NCBI GenBank assembly: GCA_004794655.1
Contig: SMMW01000634.1
Location: 4,984,501-5,048,500 of the forward strand
Length of the DNA: 64,000 nucleotides
Source: Marisa cornuarietis
Taxonomy: Eukaryota; Mollusca; Gastropoda; Architaenioglossa; Ampullariidae
Direction of reading: 5' to 3'
Below are positions 24,187 through 36,717 of this stretch, piece by piece. The notes under the pieces are model-generated. The model was not told the DNA's origin and did not search any database. It saw only the letters and a list, made by a program, of their open reading frames with translations. The number at the start of each line of letters is the position of its first letter. The stretch's first letter is position 1. Made by a program: the position numbers and the translations under genes.

Positions 24187-27100
24187 TCAGCCTGAACTGA
24201 CACTTTGTAAGCACTTCTTTGTAAGCTGTTGAATAATTGGATGGTCAATTGGAGCATTTGTAAAAAGACAGCTCACATAGGAGTGAGTCCCCCAAAGTGA
24301 GTGGCGAATAACCTTGCAGCATCCAAGGTCCTCTATTTGGAAGCCCAGTCTCCGGTACCGTTCATCTGTCTCATAAAAGGAAGCATTTGTGTGTGGTCCG
24401 TTGAACTGTAAAACAGACCATTTGAATGATATCAGTTACTATATCACCAATATAAAATTACTACTTTGCTTAGAATGGTGTTAGTTTTGGCTCATTGGTT
24501 AGTTTTTTAACCAAAGATGTATCATGCAAGGACTAATCTTTTATAGAGCACAGTGTAAGAATAAAAACAAGAGGAAAAAGAGTTCTTACTGGTCTTCCAG
24601 TACTGGGATCTATGAAGTCAGCCCAGAAACCATTTTTCTGCAAAGCATTGCAGATTTCCATGGCACCATACATAAACTGAAACAGAAACTTAAAACTCAG
24701 AATAAAGGAATTTATCACCTACTACACAGTGTGGGTTAGTTTAATGAGTCAACTGGTTTTACACGTATACAAGTAGATGAGCATCCAGATATTCAAGTTA
24801 GGCGCACCAATATTTAAGAATCTCAAAGTAGCAAATGTTACTTGCCACAACACTGCATCATGACCACTAGAAGATTTAAGCCACCATAAACTGTAGTTCT
24901 GCAGTGACTAATCCACAAATTCTAATTTTCCTACTTTTGTCACACTAAAGGCCTTATGCTTGGGAGATACAGAAAAAAACTCACTGTTTCTAATAACTCT
25001 TCTCGTTCCATCTCAACATCAAAGGACCAGACAGACATATCATTCTTGGTGCGCTGGCTCAATGTTAAAGCTGTGAAAGGCCCTAGAAATATGTTTCTAT
25101 CAGGGAATAAATCACTGAAATCTGCAATCATCAAAAAAATTAATAGGAATTATCATGCAAGATTCACACACACACACACACACTGTTTTTTATGAAGTTA
25201 GTGAAAATGAGTAGGCTCCAATCAAGTACTTTAATAAGCAAATAACATTTTAAAGAATATTTAATATTTTTTCCGTACGTCTACATGTCTTGGAGGAAAT
25301 CATTAAAACACAGGTTTATAATACCACTGAAAAATGTTGTGACAGGTATAAATGTGTAATGGTATTGTTGACTGTTGACACTGTAAAATGTAGTTATAGA
25401 CTGCTTCCTTAAAGAGCTGTTTCTTAATTGTCCTCTGGGATAAATAAACTTGCAAAGTACTTCAACAAGTTAATGACATTTTTCTCTTTTTATACGTTAA
25501 TGGTCCAGGTAAGCTGGAAAATTCTTATGACATTAACAGGCTCAGCTGTTGTATTCACCTTTGCGAAGAATCTGAGGGCAGTCATATGCCACACACTCTA
25601 GCATGTCTGATGGCTTTGGCATGGTATTATCAGAAGGTTCTGTCACATCGTTGGCACTATTCTTTAAAAAGATATGAATGTTACTATTACAACATTAATC
25701 AATCATCAACCAAAGGTCAACAATCCCAAACTGATTAAATTCACTAAAATAACATAGTTTAGGAGTGGGGGTAAATATGATTCTATATTGTGAGAGTCAG
25801 TTCAGGAAGGCACCAAGACATGTTTACAAAACCAGAAATAAAATGAAATTAAGATTAACTTAAATGCCTTCTGCAGATTTCTCTCACTCTTTTCCAGTCA
25901 GATATTAAGGTAAGAAAGCTTTTTGATCTGAAAAAACTGGACAAAGTGAAGTTGCATTATATTCTCAATCATTATCCCAGAAAATGATATTTCCAGCTGC
26001 CAAATTTGAAAACAAAAGCCAAACATGAAATTAAAAAACTGACCCTAAAATTAAAAAAAAAGCATTGTGGGAAATCAAACAAAACTGTTTTTTCTTTCTC
26101 CAGTAAATTCTATAAATCAAGATCTTACATGCAGGCAAAAGATGTTGGTAGGGTAAGAACACTCCTATGATTATCTATGCCTAACCTCTGCTGGTGGGAC
26201 TAAATGCCACAGTTATGATTACTGTGCTGTATATAGTTGAGGATTGTTTACGCTGTCCTGAAATAAGGATTAAATAACCACGTCTAAATATAATACACAA
26301 GATAACAGTAGGGCATATCTGCGTTTACCATGACCTTGGTTTTTCAATCTTCAGGGGGCTGGGAAATGGTCCCAAGTGATTTTATACAAGACAGTTAGCC
26401 AGCAAGAAACCAGAGACACTGAAAGCTGGGAGACCAGTCATTGTTCTTGATATCTTGGGTTAAGTTTGAGTACAAACCAATATTAACAAATATGAAATTT
26501 TACAATAAAACCAACATGAGCTCTAAATACGTTTTAGTAGGAAAAACGGATTACACTTTAGACCACCATGGAGCAAACTCAAGCCAGAGGAAATGATCAT
26601 AAATAAAGTGTCAAGAGGTTCATTTTCCATATTAAAATGTACACCTCTTTTTACAGCTGATCAGTATGGTGATGATTAGATTTGACTAGCTAGGAAAATA
26701 ATATATCAGAGCAGTAAGCTGACTCAAATTTCTGCTCTAGGAAAAGATGTAACTCAGTGGCTAGAACAGAGGAGCGGAGTTACCTCTGCTCATCCACCTG
26801 GTTTATCAGGAAAGGTGAATTATAAAGACAAAAGAGACAGATGGGTTCCACCTTCAATATTGTGCATCTAGGGCACATGAGCTGATCCATGGGTATTACC
26901 TGAAAATTTCAGCATAGTGCTTCAATACTTCTTCAAAGCACAAGATCACATTGGTTTACACAGCAACTGCTAACAGCTATGCCATCCCACCCTTCATTCA
27001 GCAAGAAGTATGTGGTTACACATACATCTTATCTATTAACCTAGTGCTCTGTTAAGTAACTCTAAAACCTTAACTGATTTGACCAAGTGAAAAGAAAAGT

Positions 27101-28668
27101 TCCTCGCTTTTAGCACTGACATATTCAAAGGCAATGGCTATAAATAGTCTATCACAGTCTGAACAGTCTACACTATTACAACTGTGTTAGATGGTTACCT
27201 AACATATCTATCAAATGAAACATAAATGTATAATTAAAAAGCTGCTTTAAAACCACACTGGGCTGTAAGTTTATGTCACATCTTGACCAATACAGTGGAT
27301 ATTCAGGATTAGAATGTTAATGAAGATGCATGTGAACTGGGATAGATCAATAAGGAAAAGCCATTTTAGCTGTTAAGTTTTTAGCAGCCACACTGTCCAG
27401 CTTTTTTTTAAAAAAAGGACGTCAACAATGATGAGTAAACAGCATGTGCCACATGACTTCTTATCCAAGAAAATTGTTGTTTAGAACTGGGCTGATGTTC
27501 AGTTTTGATAAACAGGACTTGTCAGATAAACAATGTTGATAAAAGTTTAAGACAAACGTATGGCCAGACATCAGACATCCAGACACAACATGACCAAGAC
27601 TAACTTTCAGTTCATGGTCAAGATAGTGAGCAAGGACACCTAGGTGTCGCTCACAAGGCTGAGCAGGTAGCGAGGTCAGTGGGTCAATGAAATAGTGGGG
27701 TGGCTCCTCGTGTTTTGCACTAATCTCTGAAGATGATTGGTTTGCTGCTCCAATCTGTCCTGGGAGTGGAAAATGGCGGTTCACAGGGCAAAGTGGGCCT
27801 AATGCAGGGTCTGGCCACTCAATCTGTGTTACTTAAATAAGCAACAGATCAAAAATTATTTTCAAATACACAAACAATATTATTAATTCTTTTAGTTTAA
27901 ACTATGGAATTGCCATGATTACTATATATGTAACCTTCATAATTCTGAGTACTGACATTATCAATGCAATATATCTGTATATATTTATAAATGAGAAATG
28001 TGGCTATTCGGACAACAGAATTTATGATTAGCTCTTTTAAATACCTTTTTTATCAGAATGAGTTAATGAAATGAAATAAAAAGATGGAAACTGAATACTG
28101 TAATATAAATATGAAATATTTAATAGCACTAATTCAAGGGACCAAGCATCTTTACTATTAGATGCTCTACTACTGATTCAAATATATATATAAAAATTTT
28201 ACACAAAACTCACTGTCTGTATCTTCAAGTCCTCGCCTGCTTGCAACGTAACTGTCTTCTTGTGAATGGGATGAGAATGTGCGAAAATGGTTTACGACTG
28301 CTCGTAAGTTTGGAAGGTATACGCGGACACATCTCTGTGCTGCAGCCAGCTGTTTATTGCACACATCACATAAAGAACTCTAACAACGTCAAGATTGTCT
28401 GCACAACACTGATGAAAATAACTAAAGAGGGGAAAAAAGGGAAAATTTCCATCATAAAAAAAACCGCGTGATAGGAATGTTTAAGGGATTTTAATTTTCA
28501 TCGACTAAACTTTTGCCTGCCACGGCAGGAGTGCACTCTATGTGTCGCGCTTTCTTCTGAAACACAGTTATTCCTTTCATATTTTGAAATCAAGTATCAT
28601 CGATAATTTTATTCTGATTTTTATTTAAGGAAGAAAAAAATCTGTAAACCACTCACCCGCAGTGCCAT
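24187..28668 (-). CDS. MMADHC: MMADHC-like cobalamin trafficking protein (seven exons, 316 aa)
   Basis: Minus-strand exons: 28668-28657, 28379-28214, 27831-27605, 25661-25559, 25121-24985, 24676-24590, 24405-24187 (stop TGA). Phases 0, 1, 0, 1, 0, 0 all agree, giving 951 nt and 316 aa (human protein 296). In vertebrates this protein (cblD) receives cobalamin from MMACHC and directs it to methionine synthase in the cytosol and methylmalonyl-CoA mutase in mitochondria. Diagnostic stretches are [76 protein letters not shown] and [10 protein letters not shown], all close to the conserved C-terminal domain. The N-terminus ([15 protein letters not shown], then arginine-rich, few acids) fits a mitochondrial presequence. 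The four-codon first coding exon is inferred: it supplies the only in-frame ATG, has a strong GTGAGT donor, and its phase fits the acceptor at 28381-28380. The third exon (75 codons) is the least conserved part. Confidence 0.93.
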
Positions 28669-29345
28669 GTAGGATAAGCTTTAATCGTCCTTGACAAACA
28701 AAAATTATTGCGTCAATGCATCTTATTCTGCCAATAATTATTCTGCTTGTTTCGATAAATTGGTACACTGATGCCGATAGTAATTGACACGTGGTCTACT
28801 TAAATTTTTATTTTGTTCCAGTTTCCTTTTTAGTCACAATTTATCAGAGATATTTAAAATTCAATGTTGATAAATGTAAGCAATGCACTGAAACTGTTTC
28901 TGGACTCGTTCGGTTCTGTTTCGTCATATGAAGTGAGAAGCATTCTTCGCAACCTCTCGCAGTCTGGTCAAAAATAATTAGCTGTTTCATAATGTTGCTA
29001 TAAAAAATTGAACATTCTGCCAGGGACTTCAAGTGTATCAATAAAAGTAAATAGTCATCAGTAATGGTTTATTTTTTTTCACTACCTGAATAATCTTGTT
29101 TACCGGAAGTACATAAGGGGAACTACTCTTAACGAACGTGACTGTCTTGAGATACAAGCAAATCGTTGAATGAAGATGGTCCAGTCATTCTCAGTCGTGC
29201 AGCTTTTGCTTTTAGACACTATATATAGAATGACAATTTAGTCAGTTGAAAGCGATATATGTAGAGAAATTCTTTATTTGTTAATTGCTTATCCGATTGT
29301 GATTACAGTGTCGACTACTAAAGTGGACGCTTTCTTCGTACTTCG
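28669..29345. promoter_or_regulatory. Shared head-to-head intergenic region of MMADHC and C2orf69
   Basis: The two start codons are 677 bp apart on opposite strands, with no other gene between them, so this segment must contain both promoters. A TATATATAG stretch at 29220-29228, about 118 bp upstream of the C2orf69 ATG, could be a TATA box for the plus strand. No CpG-rich core stands out. A bidirectional promoter is an inference from geometry. Confidence 0.5.
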
Positions 29346-30912
29346 ATGTCTCTTTTTTCGAACACTTGTCGTCTGCTCTGGATTTCTTTCCTATTTGGCG
29401 CAAAACCATTAGTATATATATCATCTGCATTCAAGTCCAAAGTGACAGAGTACTATCAGGGATTGACAAGTGCTCATCATAATTTTTGCAAGCCAGCGTA
29501 TAACAAAGGCTGGGAACAAAATCTTATCAACAGCCAGTTTCAGCATTTATGTCAGGGCGCAATGTCTGAAGTAAAATCACAGACTAACGTGATTTGCCTA
29601 AAGAATTTAGCTTCAAACGTAGAAAAAAACACTGATGTCATTGTTGCAGGCCGTAGATCGGATGCAACAGAGCACGTTATCTTCTTTGGTGGAGATGTAC
29701 AGGTATTGTCTATAGTAATGGAATTATAAAGCAGCTGTAACTAATAGAAATGTTAATACAACTTTCTGCGCACCAGTCATTATTGAAAATTCGACTTTAA
29801 CAGCGTCCCATATAATCAAACAATATGAATTTTGTTGCATATGTTTATAATGATTTTATAATAAGCACAGTGTTGCTGTGTATTTGTAAGCTTCTCTTGT
29901 AGGTTCTTATTGACAGCTTAATCTGTCATACATGTTTCCCTCTCTCATACTATTTATGACAGTAGAGCAAGACGATGGCAGTTAATATGAATTTAATATG
30001 TATGTCAGTCTATTTTACTGTCAAAGTTCTGCTATAGAGACAGTTTACCTAATGGTTATACTTGTCACTTTAAAAAAAATATATTATTCTGTTTCAAAAT
30101 AGGATTATCCAGAGAACATGATGAATCACCGTGACAATGGTCGCTACGTGCAGTGGAACAGCATTGCTACTGCTGAACTCCTAGCTAAACGATTCCCAAC
30201 AGCAATGGTAATGGTCTTCAAACCACAGTACATGCATCTCAACACTTTTAGTGTCTACAGTCAGTTTGTAGAATCCAATGATTTTGGATGCCCAAAACAT
30301 TCTCGTGATTTTGGTGCCTGGAGAACTCTCACTGTTATTTATCATGAAGTTATGAAAACTGGTCTTGTTTCATTAAAGGACTTGTCCACTACTGAGAGAG
30401 TGAAAAGCTTGAAAAGCTCTGTGGAAGACTCTGATAATCTAAACGAAGTTAAAGAATGTGAATTAGCTTGTGTAGACAAGGTTGTTGGAGATAGACCAAC
30501 ATCTTTCAACAGCTCAGTGGCAGACATCCCCATTCATTTGATTGGCTTCAGCAAAGGATGCATTGTTCTGAATCAGTTGTTGTTTGAAATAGAAGCTGCA
30601 TGCAAGGATAATGCCACACTCCTTCCTCGAGTACATGCCATGACATGGCTGGATGGTGGCCATAGTGGTGGAAGTAACACATGGATCACTGACCGATCAG
30701 TGTTAAAATGCTTTGCATCACTTCCGGTTACAGTCAGCGTGCATGTCACACCATACCAGGTGAAAGATGAAATGCGTGCATGGATTGGAAAGGAGAAGCG
30801 CAAATTTGTTGAACAACTTACCAAAGAAGGCATGAAAATTACTGATAAAATCCATTTTGAAGATGACCCAAAATCTATTGAGAATCATTTTAGGGTACTA
30901 GAAGTTTTCTGA
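29346..30912 (+). CDS. C2orf69: C2orf69-like protein (two exons, 388 aa)
   Basis: Exons 29346-29702 and 30103-30912 (stop TGA) join in phase 0 across a 400-bp GT-AG intron: 388 aa, close to human C2orf69 (385). Conserved blocks are VIFFGGDVQDYPENMM, SVYSQFVESNDFGCPKHS, LIGFSKGCIVLNQLLFE, MTWLDGGHSGGSNTWIT, VTPYQVKDEMRAWIGKE and SIENHFRVLEVF at the very end. The GFSKG motif (about residues 267-271) is a GxSxG nucleophile elbow as in alpha/beta-hydrolases. Human C2orf69 is associated with mitochondria, and its loss causes a severe multisystem disease; its biochemical reaction is not firmly established to my knowledge. The N-terminus (MSLFSNTCRLLWISFLFGAK) is hydrophobic with basic residues, consistent with a targeting sequence. 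The middle (about residues 205-255) is variable and polar, as in the family. The start is the first in-frame ATG. The gene is divergent from MMADHC. Confidence 0.95.
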
Positions 30913-31291
30913 GTTAAAATGTACCACTGTGGAAGTAGAAGAAATGGTGAAAAACAGTTTAATTATTATTAATTTTTTTTAACTTTAGAAGAAAGGGATT
31001 TGGATTGTGGGCCAAAATTCTTTTATAATTGAAGGTGCATAGATCATTAATGTGCATGCCACTGTAAAATCTGATGTTCTAGAAGTTTTTCTTTGAGTTT
31101 TTTTTTTAAAAATTTGACTAAATAATGTTTTGCCCAAAAAATTCTTCCATCCCTGAAACATAATATGTGAAAAGACATATGCTCTTTGTATTTAACACAA
31201 ATTCAGATGATCCATTATAGTCAGCATGCAGCCTTCTGGTCACTAAAATTCATGTAAGTCAGTATTAATATGCAGATAAGTGTGTTAATTG

Positions 31292-31470
31292 GTGGGGAGG
31301 CTCTGTGGCCTTGTGGCAAGTGTGCATGACACAAATGTTGCTGGTCTGAGGCCTGCTCCTTGACTGTGACTTGAAAACACCCACTCACTATTCAGCAGGC
31401 ATGGTGACCCTTATCAGGAAAAATGGGTGAACTGCCTTTCACATGGTGCGGGCTAAATTTAGCAAACCAC
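31292..31470 (+). mobile_element. tRNA-derived SINE candidate
   Basis: The 5' part has a tRNA-like layout: GTGGCCTTGTGGCAAGTG resembles a Pol III A box, and GGTCTGAGGCC about 40 bp later resembles a B box. It is followed by a tRNA-unrelated body of about 110 bp. It lacks a clear tail repeat or target duplication. Confidence is limited because both boxes have drifted. Confidence 0.45.
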
Positions 31471-32356
31471 TGCCTCTACTGCACTAATGGACCCTTTAAT
31501 AATACCTCTGAAATGACAGACCATGGCTTTGGCTAAAGATAGCATTATTTGAGTTTTATAGTAAGATCTTAGAGATAATATCTGATGGAAGCTGACATGA
31601 AATGCAGAGTGGATAAAGAGGAGAAGTTCAGAAACATTGTGCCAAGAATTTCTGAAGATCACCTTATACTTTCCACCATTTTTGTATTTAAGTAGATTTT
31701 AAAATTAGTCTGAATTTTTCTACTACTTCTCTTGAAGTTAAAGCATGTGAGATGTACATTGTCATTTCAGAAGAATTTGTCATTTGGGTGGCTGGTTTAG
31801 CAGTTGATTAGTACAGCTTTCCAATTGATAGGCACAGTTAGCACACTTATATTTAATGATTATTTACCTTCCATTATCATTGCAAAAAGGTTTAGAAATG
31901 AATTGAAAGTTCTTCTCAGCAGTGTGGTTGACAATGACAGATTTTAAGGCACTATTTCTGTGGTAGTACGTGGCTCAAGTTTAAGTAAAGACACATTAGT
32001 CAATGCTGGGACACTTGCATTTCACATATACTGGTGATAAACAGTTTTAAGTTGATTACTGTAATGTTTTCTTACATATACAACTAAAATTTAAGATTTT
32101 GGGCAGTACTCCAGCTTTCAAATTTTTCACTGCAAAAAATTCACTGGTGCAGAGAGTTATAAACTTTATCAGTTAAATGTGGAAGTTGCTCGGCATTATT
32201 TTAAGATGAATATTAGTCAGATTGCATTTTCTTTTATCAATTGTCATGATGTCATCATGTGTGTATCCCAAAGCAGACATGTAATTACATGTTTATTAAG
32301 TGCATATGATTTGTGATGTCAGTGGGAAACTTCTTTCAATACTTAAACAAGCTTTT

Positions 32357-32366
32357 AATAAATAAA
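32357..32366 (+). terminator. Candidate polyadenylation signal (overlapping AATAAA)
   Basis: AATAAATAAA, about 1.45 kb after the C2orf69 stop; it would give a long 3' UTR containing the SINE at 31292. Candidate only. Confidence 0.3.
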
Positions 32367-33310
32367 GGCTGTATACATATATGGAGATTTGTGGTATTTG
32401 GTTTTGTTATATATGTACCAGTTAGATCAAGTGCAATCAGATTTTTGGAGAAACGAAGTTGCTTTAAAAATGCACATAATATACAGTTGCTTTAGTAATA
32501 AGGGGAACAAATCATACATTTTAGCTTGAAGTGAATGATTGTTAGGTTCTGTCTCTTTGTGTTTGTAATATATATATATAAACATCATTATAAAAGGTTC
32601 CATGATGTTTTGACGCAAGTTTTAAGCAGAATCTACAGTTTTGCTTCCATTTTCATGATCTTCATGATATTCAATTTATGGAACTTTTACAGTAAATCAC
32701 AAAAGTCCACATTGTTGCTTTATATGATGTGATTTGCTAGAATGCTTTTTCAATACGTCTTCTTTCACATCAAGATTTTCAGAAAAAAAAATTAAAACTT
32801 ATTAATGGTACACATTTACTGGTTGTCCCATGCAAATCTTCAGTTACTTTCAGATAAGATAGAAAACACCAAGAAAAATCTGAATTAAAGAAATAAATTT
32901 AATATCAGAAAAATATTCAACAAACGATTGACTGACAAATGATTAACCTATTTCACAAACATGTTAAAACACAATAAAACCATGTCTTTCCTTAACGATT
33001 TTCTAATAATCGGTAAAATTCTATGTATCCTAAACTAAGATCATTTTAGTTGACTGACTGTTGTTGTCTTATTACATTTATTAAACACAAGTTTATGTTG
33101 TTTTTCTTTTTAAAATTAGAATTTTATTTAGTAAAAAAAAAATCTATGGGAAGACAATCCGAGTCTCCAAACATTGCACAGATTTATTCTTCCTACAAAT
33201 TATCTCCCATGTATTTTCTTTAATTTCATTTATGATTTTAAAATGTACTTTATTTGAAAACTGCTTAATTAAGTTAATAACTTTTGTAATAGTCACAAAA
33301 TACACACACA

Positions 33311-33318
33311 CACGCATG
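33311..33318 (+). repeat. hAT target-site duplication, left copy
   Basis: CACGCATG directly precedes the CAGGGCCGG terminus and is repeated exactly at 36219-36226 on the other side. Confidence 0.9.
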
Positions 33319-34021
33319 CAGGGCCGGCGCAAGGCTGTGTTGCGCCCTAGGCGAAAGACAAATACTGCGCCCCCCAGCCCCCTCCCCCTCCAGAATAATG
33401 AACCAGTTATCAAATATATATATATATGTATACGTTTAGGCTTAACTTTGTTTTCTTAACTGAAATTTTAAACAACTATCCTAGACTTACATTAAACATC
33501 ACAAGGCTGTAAGGGACCCGTTTGTGCAATGAAAAAATTTGCAAAAAGTTGTAACACCACTATCACAACCCTTTGCATCTACGCAATCAAAATAAGCATG
33601 GTAAGAAATGAAGAAATAAAATGAAGGTAAAGAAAGAGACAAATTGTGTTAATAAAATATAGGTCTATACAGCTGTATCACAGTGTATAAAAATCATGCG
33701 AACTTATCTTTACAAACTCTCATGATGTCGGTGGTGTAGGACAGTATGCACTGTTCACTCTTGTGCGGCTAAATCCAGTTCAGAAATTGTTTGATAGAGC
33801 AGTTCAGTTCACAGATCTCTATTAGACCTTTACTGATTCTGCTTTGGAAGGATGATAGCTCCAAGCGCCCGAACAGACCATTACACAGTAAACAGCAGCG
33901 CGAGATGTCTGCAGCCGCTCAGTAAAGTGAGGTTTTTACAACATCCTGTGGGTTTTAAGTTTAAATTTAAGACTACCTTTCCCTCCGCCCCCCCGATCTT
34001 GGTCGTCCAGCCCTGATAATG

Positions 34022-34310
34022 TGATCTGACTTTCGTTAAATGGTAGAGATTTATCTCTACCCCTCTCCACTAAGCCACCCCACTTAGGTCCTGTCAGTCT
34101 TTCTCTCCTCTCTCTTTCTCATCTCATGGACAACTATCAAGTAGCATCGCACCACCTTCTTTGTCCAGTCTTCTAATCTGATCCGACTGGTCATTAACTG
34201 TGACAGATTTATCGCTACCCTTTGGGCCTTTCCACCTACTACCTCGGCATGTGTTTAAAGTCGTTCACTTCTTTCTCATCTTACAGACGAACTAAGAAGT
34301 AAAACCACAC
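34022..34310. repeat. Diverged direct duplication inside the hAT element (period ~158 bp)
   Basis: The segment starting GATCTGACTTTCGTTAAATG (34022) recurs as GATCCGACTGGTCATTAACT (34180). Later shared blocks are GATTTATCTCTACCC / GATTTATCGCTACCC and TTTCTCATCT. The copies are clearly diverged, so the duplication is older than the insertion. Confidence 0.65.
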
Positions 34311-35589
34311 TGACTACATGTTTGCTGCTGAAAAATAGTTGAAAAGTGGTTTTCTACAAGACCTGATTATGACCAGAAGTCTTAGAACCCAGAAGTGTCA
34401 AAGAATGGCTTATTAAAATTAAATCTTTTTCGAGAATTTGCTCTCCGGTTTGATTAATAACTTATAAGTAAGAACTACTTTTTGTCAAGAAAAAGTACGT
34501 CTGTTTTTCAATGTCAGGCGTGCATCATACACACATGGATACTTGCATGCCTACCAAATCAGACCTACACTTATGAGTAGGGGGATTTGAAACACTTGTG
34601 TAAAAGGTTTTATGGAGTGACGACTGACTGCACACTGATGGAGACAAGAAATCTGTAGCACCTTGCTCTGGTCTTATTTTGCTGTGTGGTCTAAAACTCA
34701 AGCTATCACAGCTTCTAGCATCTAGACCACCCTCATTGCAACTATCACATGTTCTCATCCAAAGTCACACTGACAGGTGGGCGGGGCAGTACGAGGTCCG
34801 TCAAGGGAGAGTCTTCTAGACGCTAACAATACAAAGTTGTAAATCATGGTGTCAAGGCAGCTGCTCAAACAGTCCAATGGTCAACACAGCGTGGTGTCCA
34901 GCATAGGGTTTGTTGAAAACAAGAGAATTAAGTATATAGACTATATAGGTCTTAGTACGCATTATCTCTTAATAACCAATTTCAACTATTCTGTCAATCG
35001 AGCATAACAACAAGCTATCTGTTTAAACTGTAGACAGACGCACTCTTATTTAATAAAAATAAAAAAACATTACAATTTGACAACTAAATTAAGCGTAATG
35101 CACCAATCGAACCGAAATATAATAATTAATAAGAAAGTTAACTATTCACGACCATGAGTCACTACAGTAAGTACAAGACTATAGGCCATCAGTGTCACCG
35201 CTGTACACAGCACTAAGGAGAAAACAGGTTCGTGACAGTGAATTAAATAAATTGATCTGAAATTTGACAATACAAATAGATATACTATAAACTTCAAATG
35301 ACTCTACCTTGATGTTTGTCTGCTAAAGACTTTAATACTCTTATTAACTAAGAACGCGATCGTGACATTAGCTAAGTTACTTCGGGTTCAAAGTTCGTAA
35401 GTGTAAAAAACATTGAACATAAAACAGTTGTCATAACCAAAAAGAGACTCGCGTAGCAAACTCAAGTCAGTGTTGTTGTCCCTGATCTCAGCTGCAGTGT
35501 TTTCAATGCATAATTTTGGAACGTCTTTCAAAGTAAGATAGAAGAGAGAAAGGTGAGGTTGGTATTAGTGGAATGTGGTCCCATCCATC

Positions 35590-36150
35590 GTAAATGTCCG
35601 CCCTGACCAGGCCCCATCCACCAACCCGCCCCTCCACTGTCTATCCTCCGCCCCCTCCGCCCTCATCTTCCCTGCTGGTTAGCTGGTCCTTTCAAGTGCG
35701 CCCTGTAGTAATGGGGTTTTCCTGTAATACATGAACTGAGAAACTCGGGTGGTGAAGTCAACCTACAAGCAGAGGAAAGGCGTCCTGCTAATGTCATTCT
35801 ATGAAAATGATCTTTATCCCTAACACTTTTCATCACTTAAAAACAAAAACAGGCCATTTTTGCGCCCCTTCCTCCATGACTGCGCCACCACCCCTTTTGC
35901 CATCCACCAACGCCGCCCCTCTCACCGCCCTTCCCCGCCCCATCCGCCCTCTACTTCCCAGCTGGTTAGGTGGTCACTTCAAGTGCGCCCTGGGATAATG
36001 GGGTTTTCCTGTAATACATGTAGTGAGAAACTAGCCTGGTGGTCAGTCTACAAGCAGAGGAAAGGTGTCCAGCTAATATCATTCTGTGAAAATGATATTT
36101 TTCACTCAAATTATTCATCTTAAAAAAAAAAAAAAACAGCTGGCCATTTT
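35590..36150. repeat. Direct duplication of the right subterminal region of the hAT element (period ~287 bp)
   Basis: Copy one (about 35590-35860) and copy two (about 35877-36150) share TTCAAGTGCGCCCTG, ATGGGGTTTTCCTGTAATAC and CTACAAGCAGAGGAAAGG. Both are preceded by C-rich GCGCCC/CCGCCC runs. Copy two lies next to the right terminus. The element has therefore duplicated its right end region, which may double transposase binding sites. Confidence 0.8.
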
Positions 36151-36240
36151 TTCCGCCCCCCTCAATCCCTGCGCCCAAAGCGAGTGCCTAGTTGGCCTAA
36201 TAGGTAGAACCGGCCCTGCACGCATGGGAACACTCGCAAA

Positions 36241-36291
36241 GACACACACACGCGCACGCACGTTCACCTAAAACACACACACACACACACC
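36241..36291. repeat. CA-rich microsatellite next to the hAT element
   Basis: Interrupted (AC)n/(CG)n tract; the matching CA tract on the left side of the hAT element (33303-33314) suggests the element split a CA-rich locus. Confidence 0.8.
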
Positions 36292-36717
36292 TGTTACCCG
36301 GCATCAGTTTCTTGAAGTGGGGTGCTGAGGCCGAGATCCTGCGTTGAAAGTTGAAACACCTGTCGCAAGTGTGTGCTCGATCACAGACGAATGCGCGGCA
36401 CCTTGGAAAATGTCTCTGTGGTTTAACTTACTTCTGTAAACTGTTTTATAAATTAATTGCACGCACAAACAGCGGGCATTCCGACGACCGAGTATATAAT
36501 GTATCAGTCTGGGTAACATATCGCTCAGTCTAGTCCCTACAGATCTCTGGTCTAGTTCAGAAAGCATATTCAAAGCTCGAGTGTAAAATTATATTTCAGT
36601 GAGCGGTAATTCTAGTATTCTCGTATGCGCTACTCGTGAAACATTTGTGACTGTTTACAGGGCCGGCTGCCTTACCGTGAAATATCCTCAGGTGAGATCG
36701 ACCCTCTTGCCTTCTCA

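Larger units (their letters stand above)
30913..33310. other. 3' UTR / intergenic after C2orf69
   Basis: No further coding gene is visible; ORFs are below 70 codons. The first clear polyadenylation hexamer cluster, AATAAATAAA, is at 32357-32366. The stretch holds one tRNA-derived SINE candidate (31292-31470). It ends in a CA-rich tract where the hAT element inserted. Confidence 0.4.
33319..36218. mobile_element. 2.9-kb non-autonomous hAT transposon with perfect 8-bp TSD
   Basis: The element begins CAGGGCCGGCGCAAGG and ends with the mirror CCGGCCCTG. The exact 8-bp duplication CACGCATG stands on both sides (33311-33318, 36219-36226). An 8-bp duplication and CAGGG ends define the hAT superfamily. 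Subterminal sequence on both sides also carries GCGCCC and CTAGGC-type blocks. No ORF above 90 codons and no transposase or BED zinc-finger motif is visible, so it depends on an active hAT elsewhere. The interior holds two direct duplications (34022-34310 and 35590-36150). The perfect duplication suggests a fairly recent insertion, in a CA-repeat-rich site. Confidence 0.9.

Noticed and set aside
36658..36670. Second CAGGGCCGGC motif, as another hAT end
   Set aside because: No partner end or 8-bp duplication could be found at a sensible distance.
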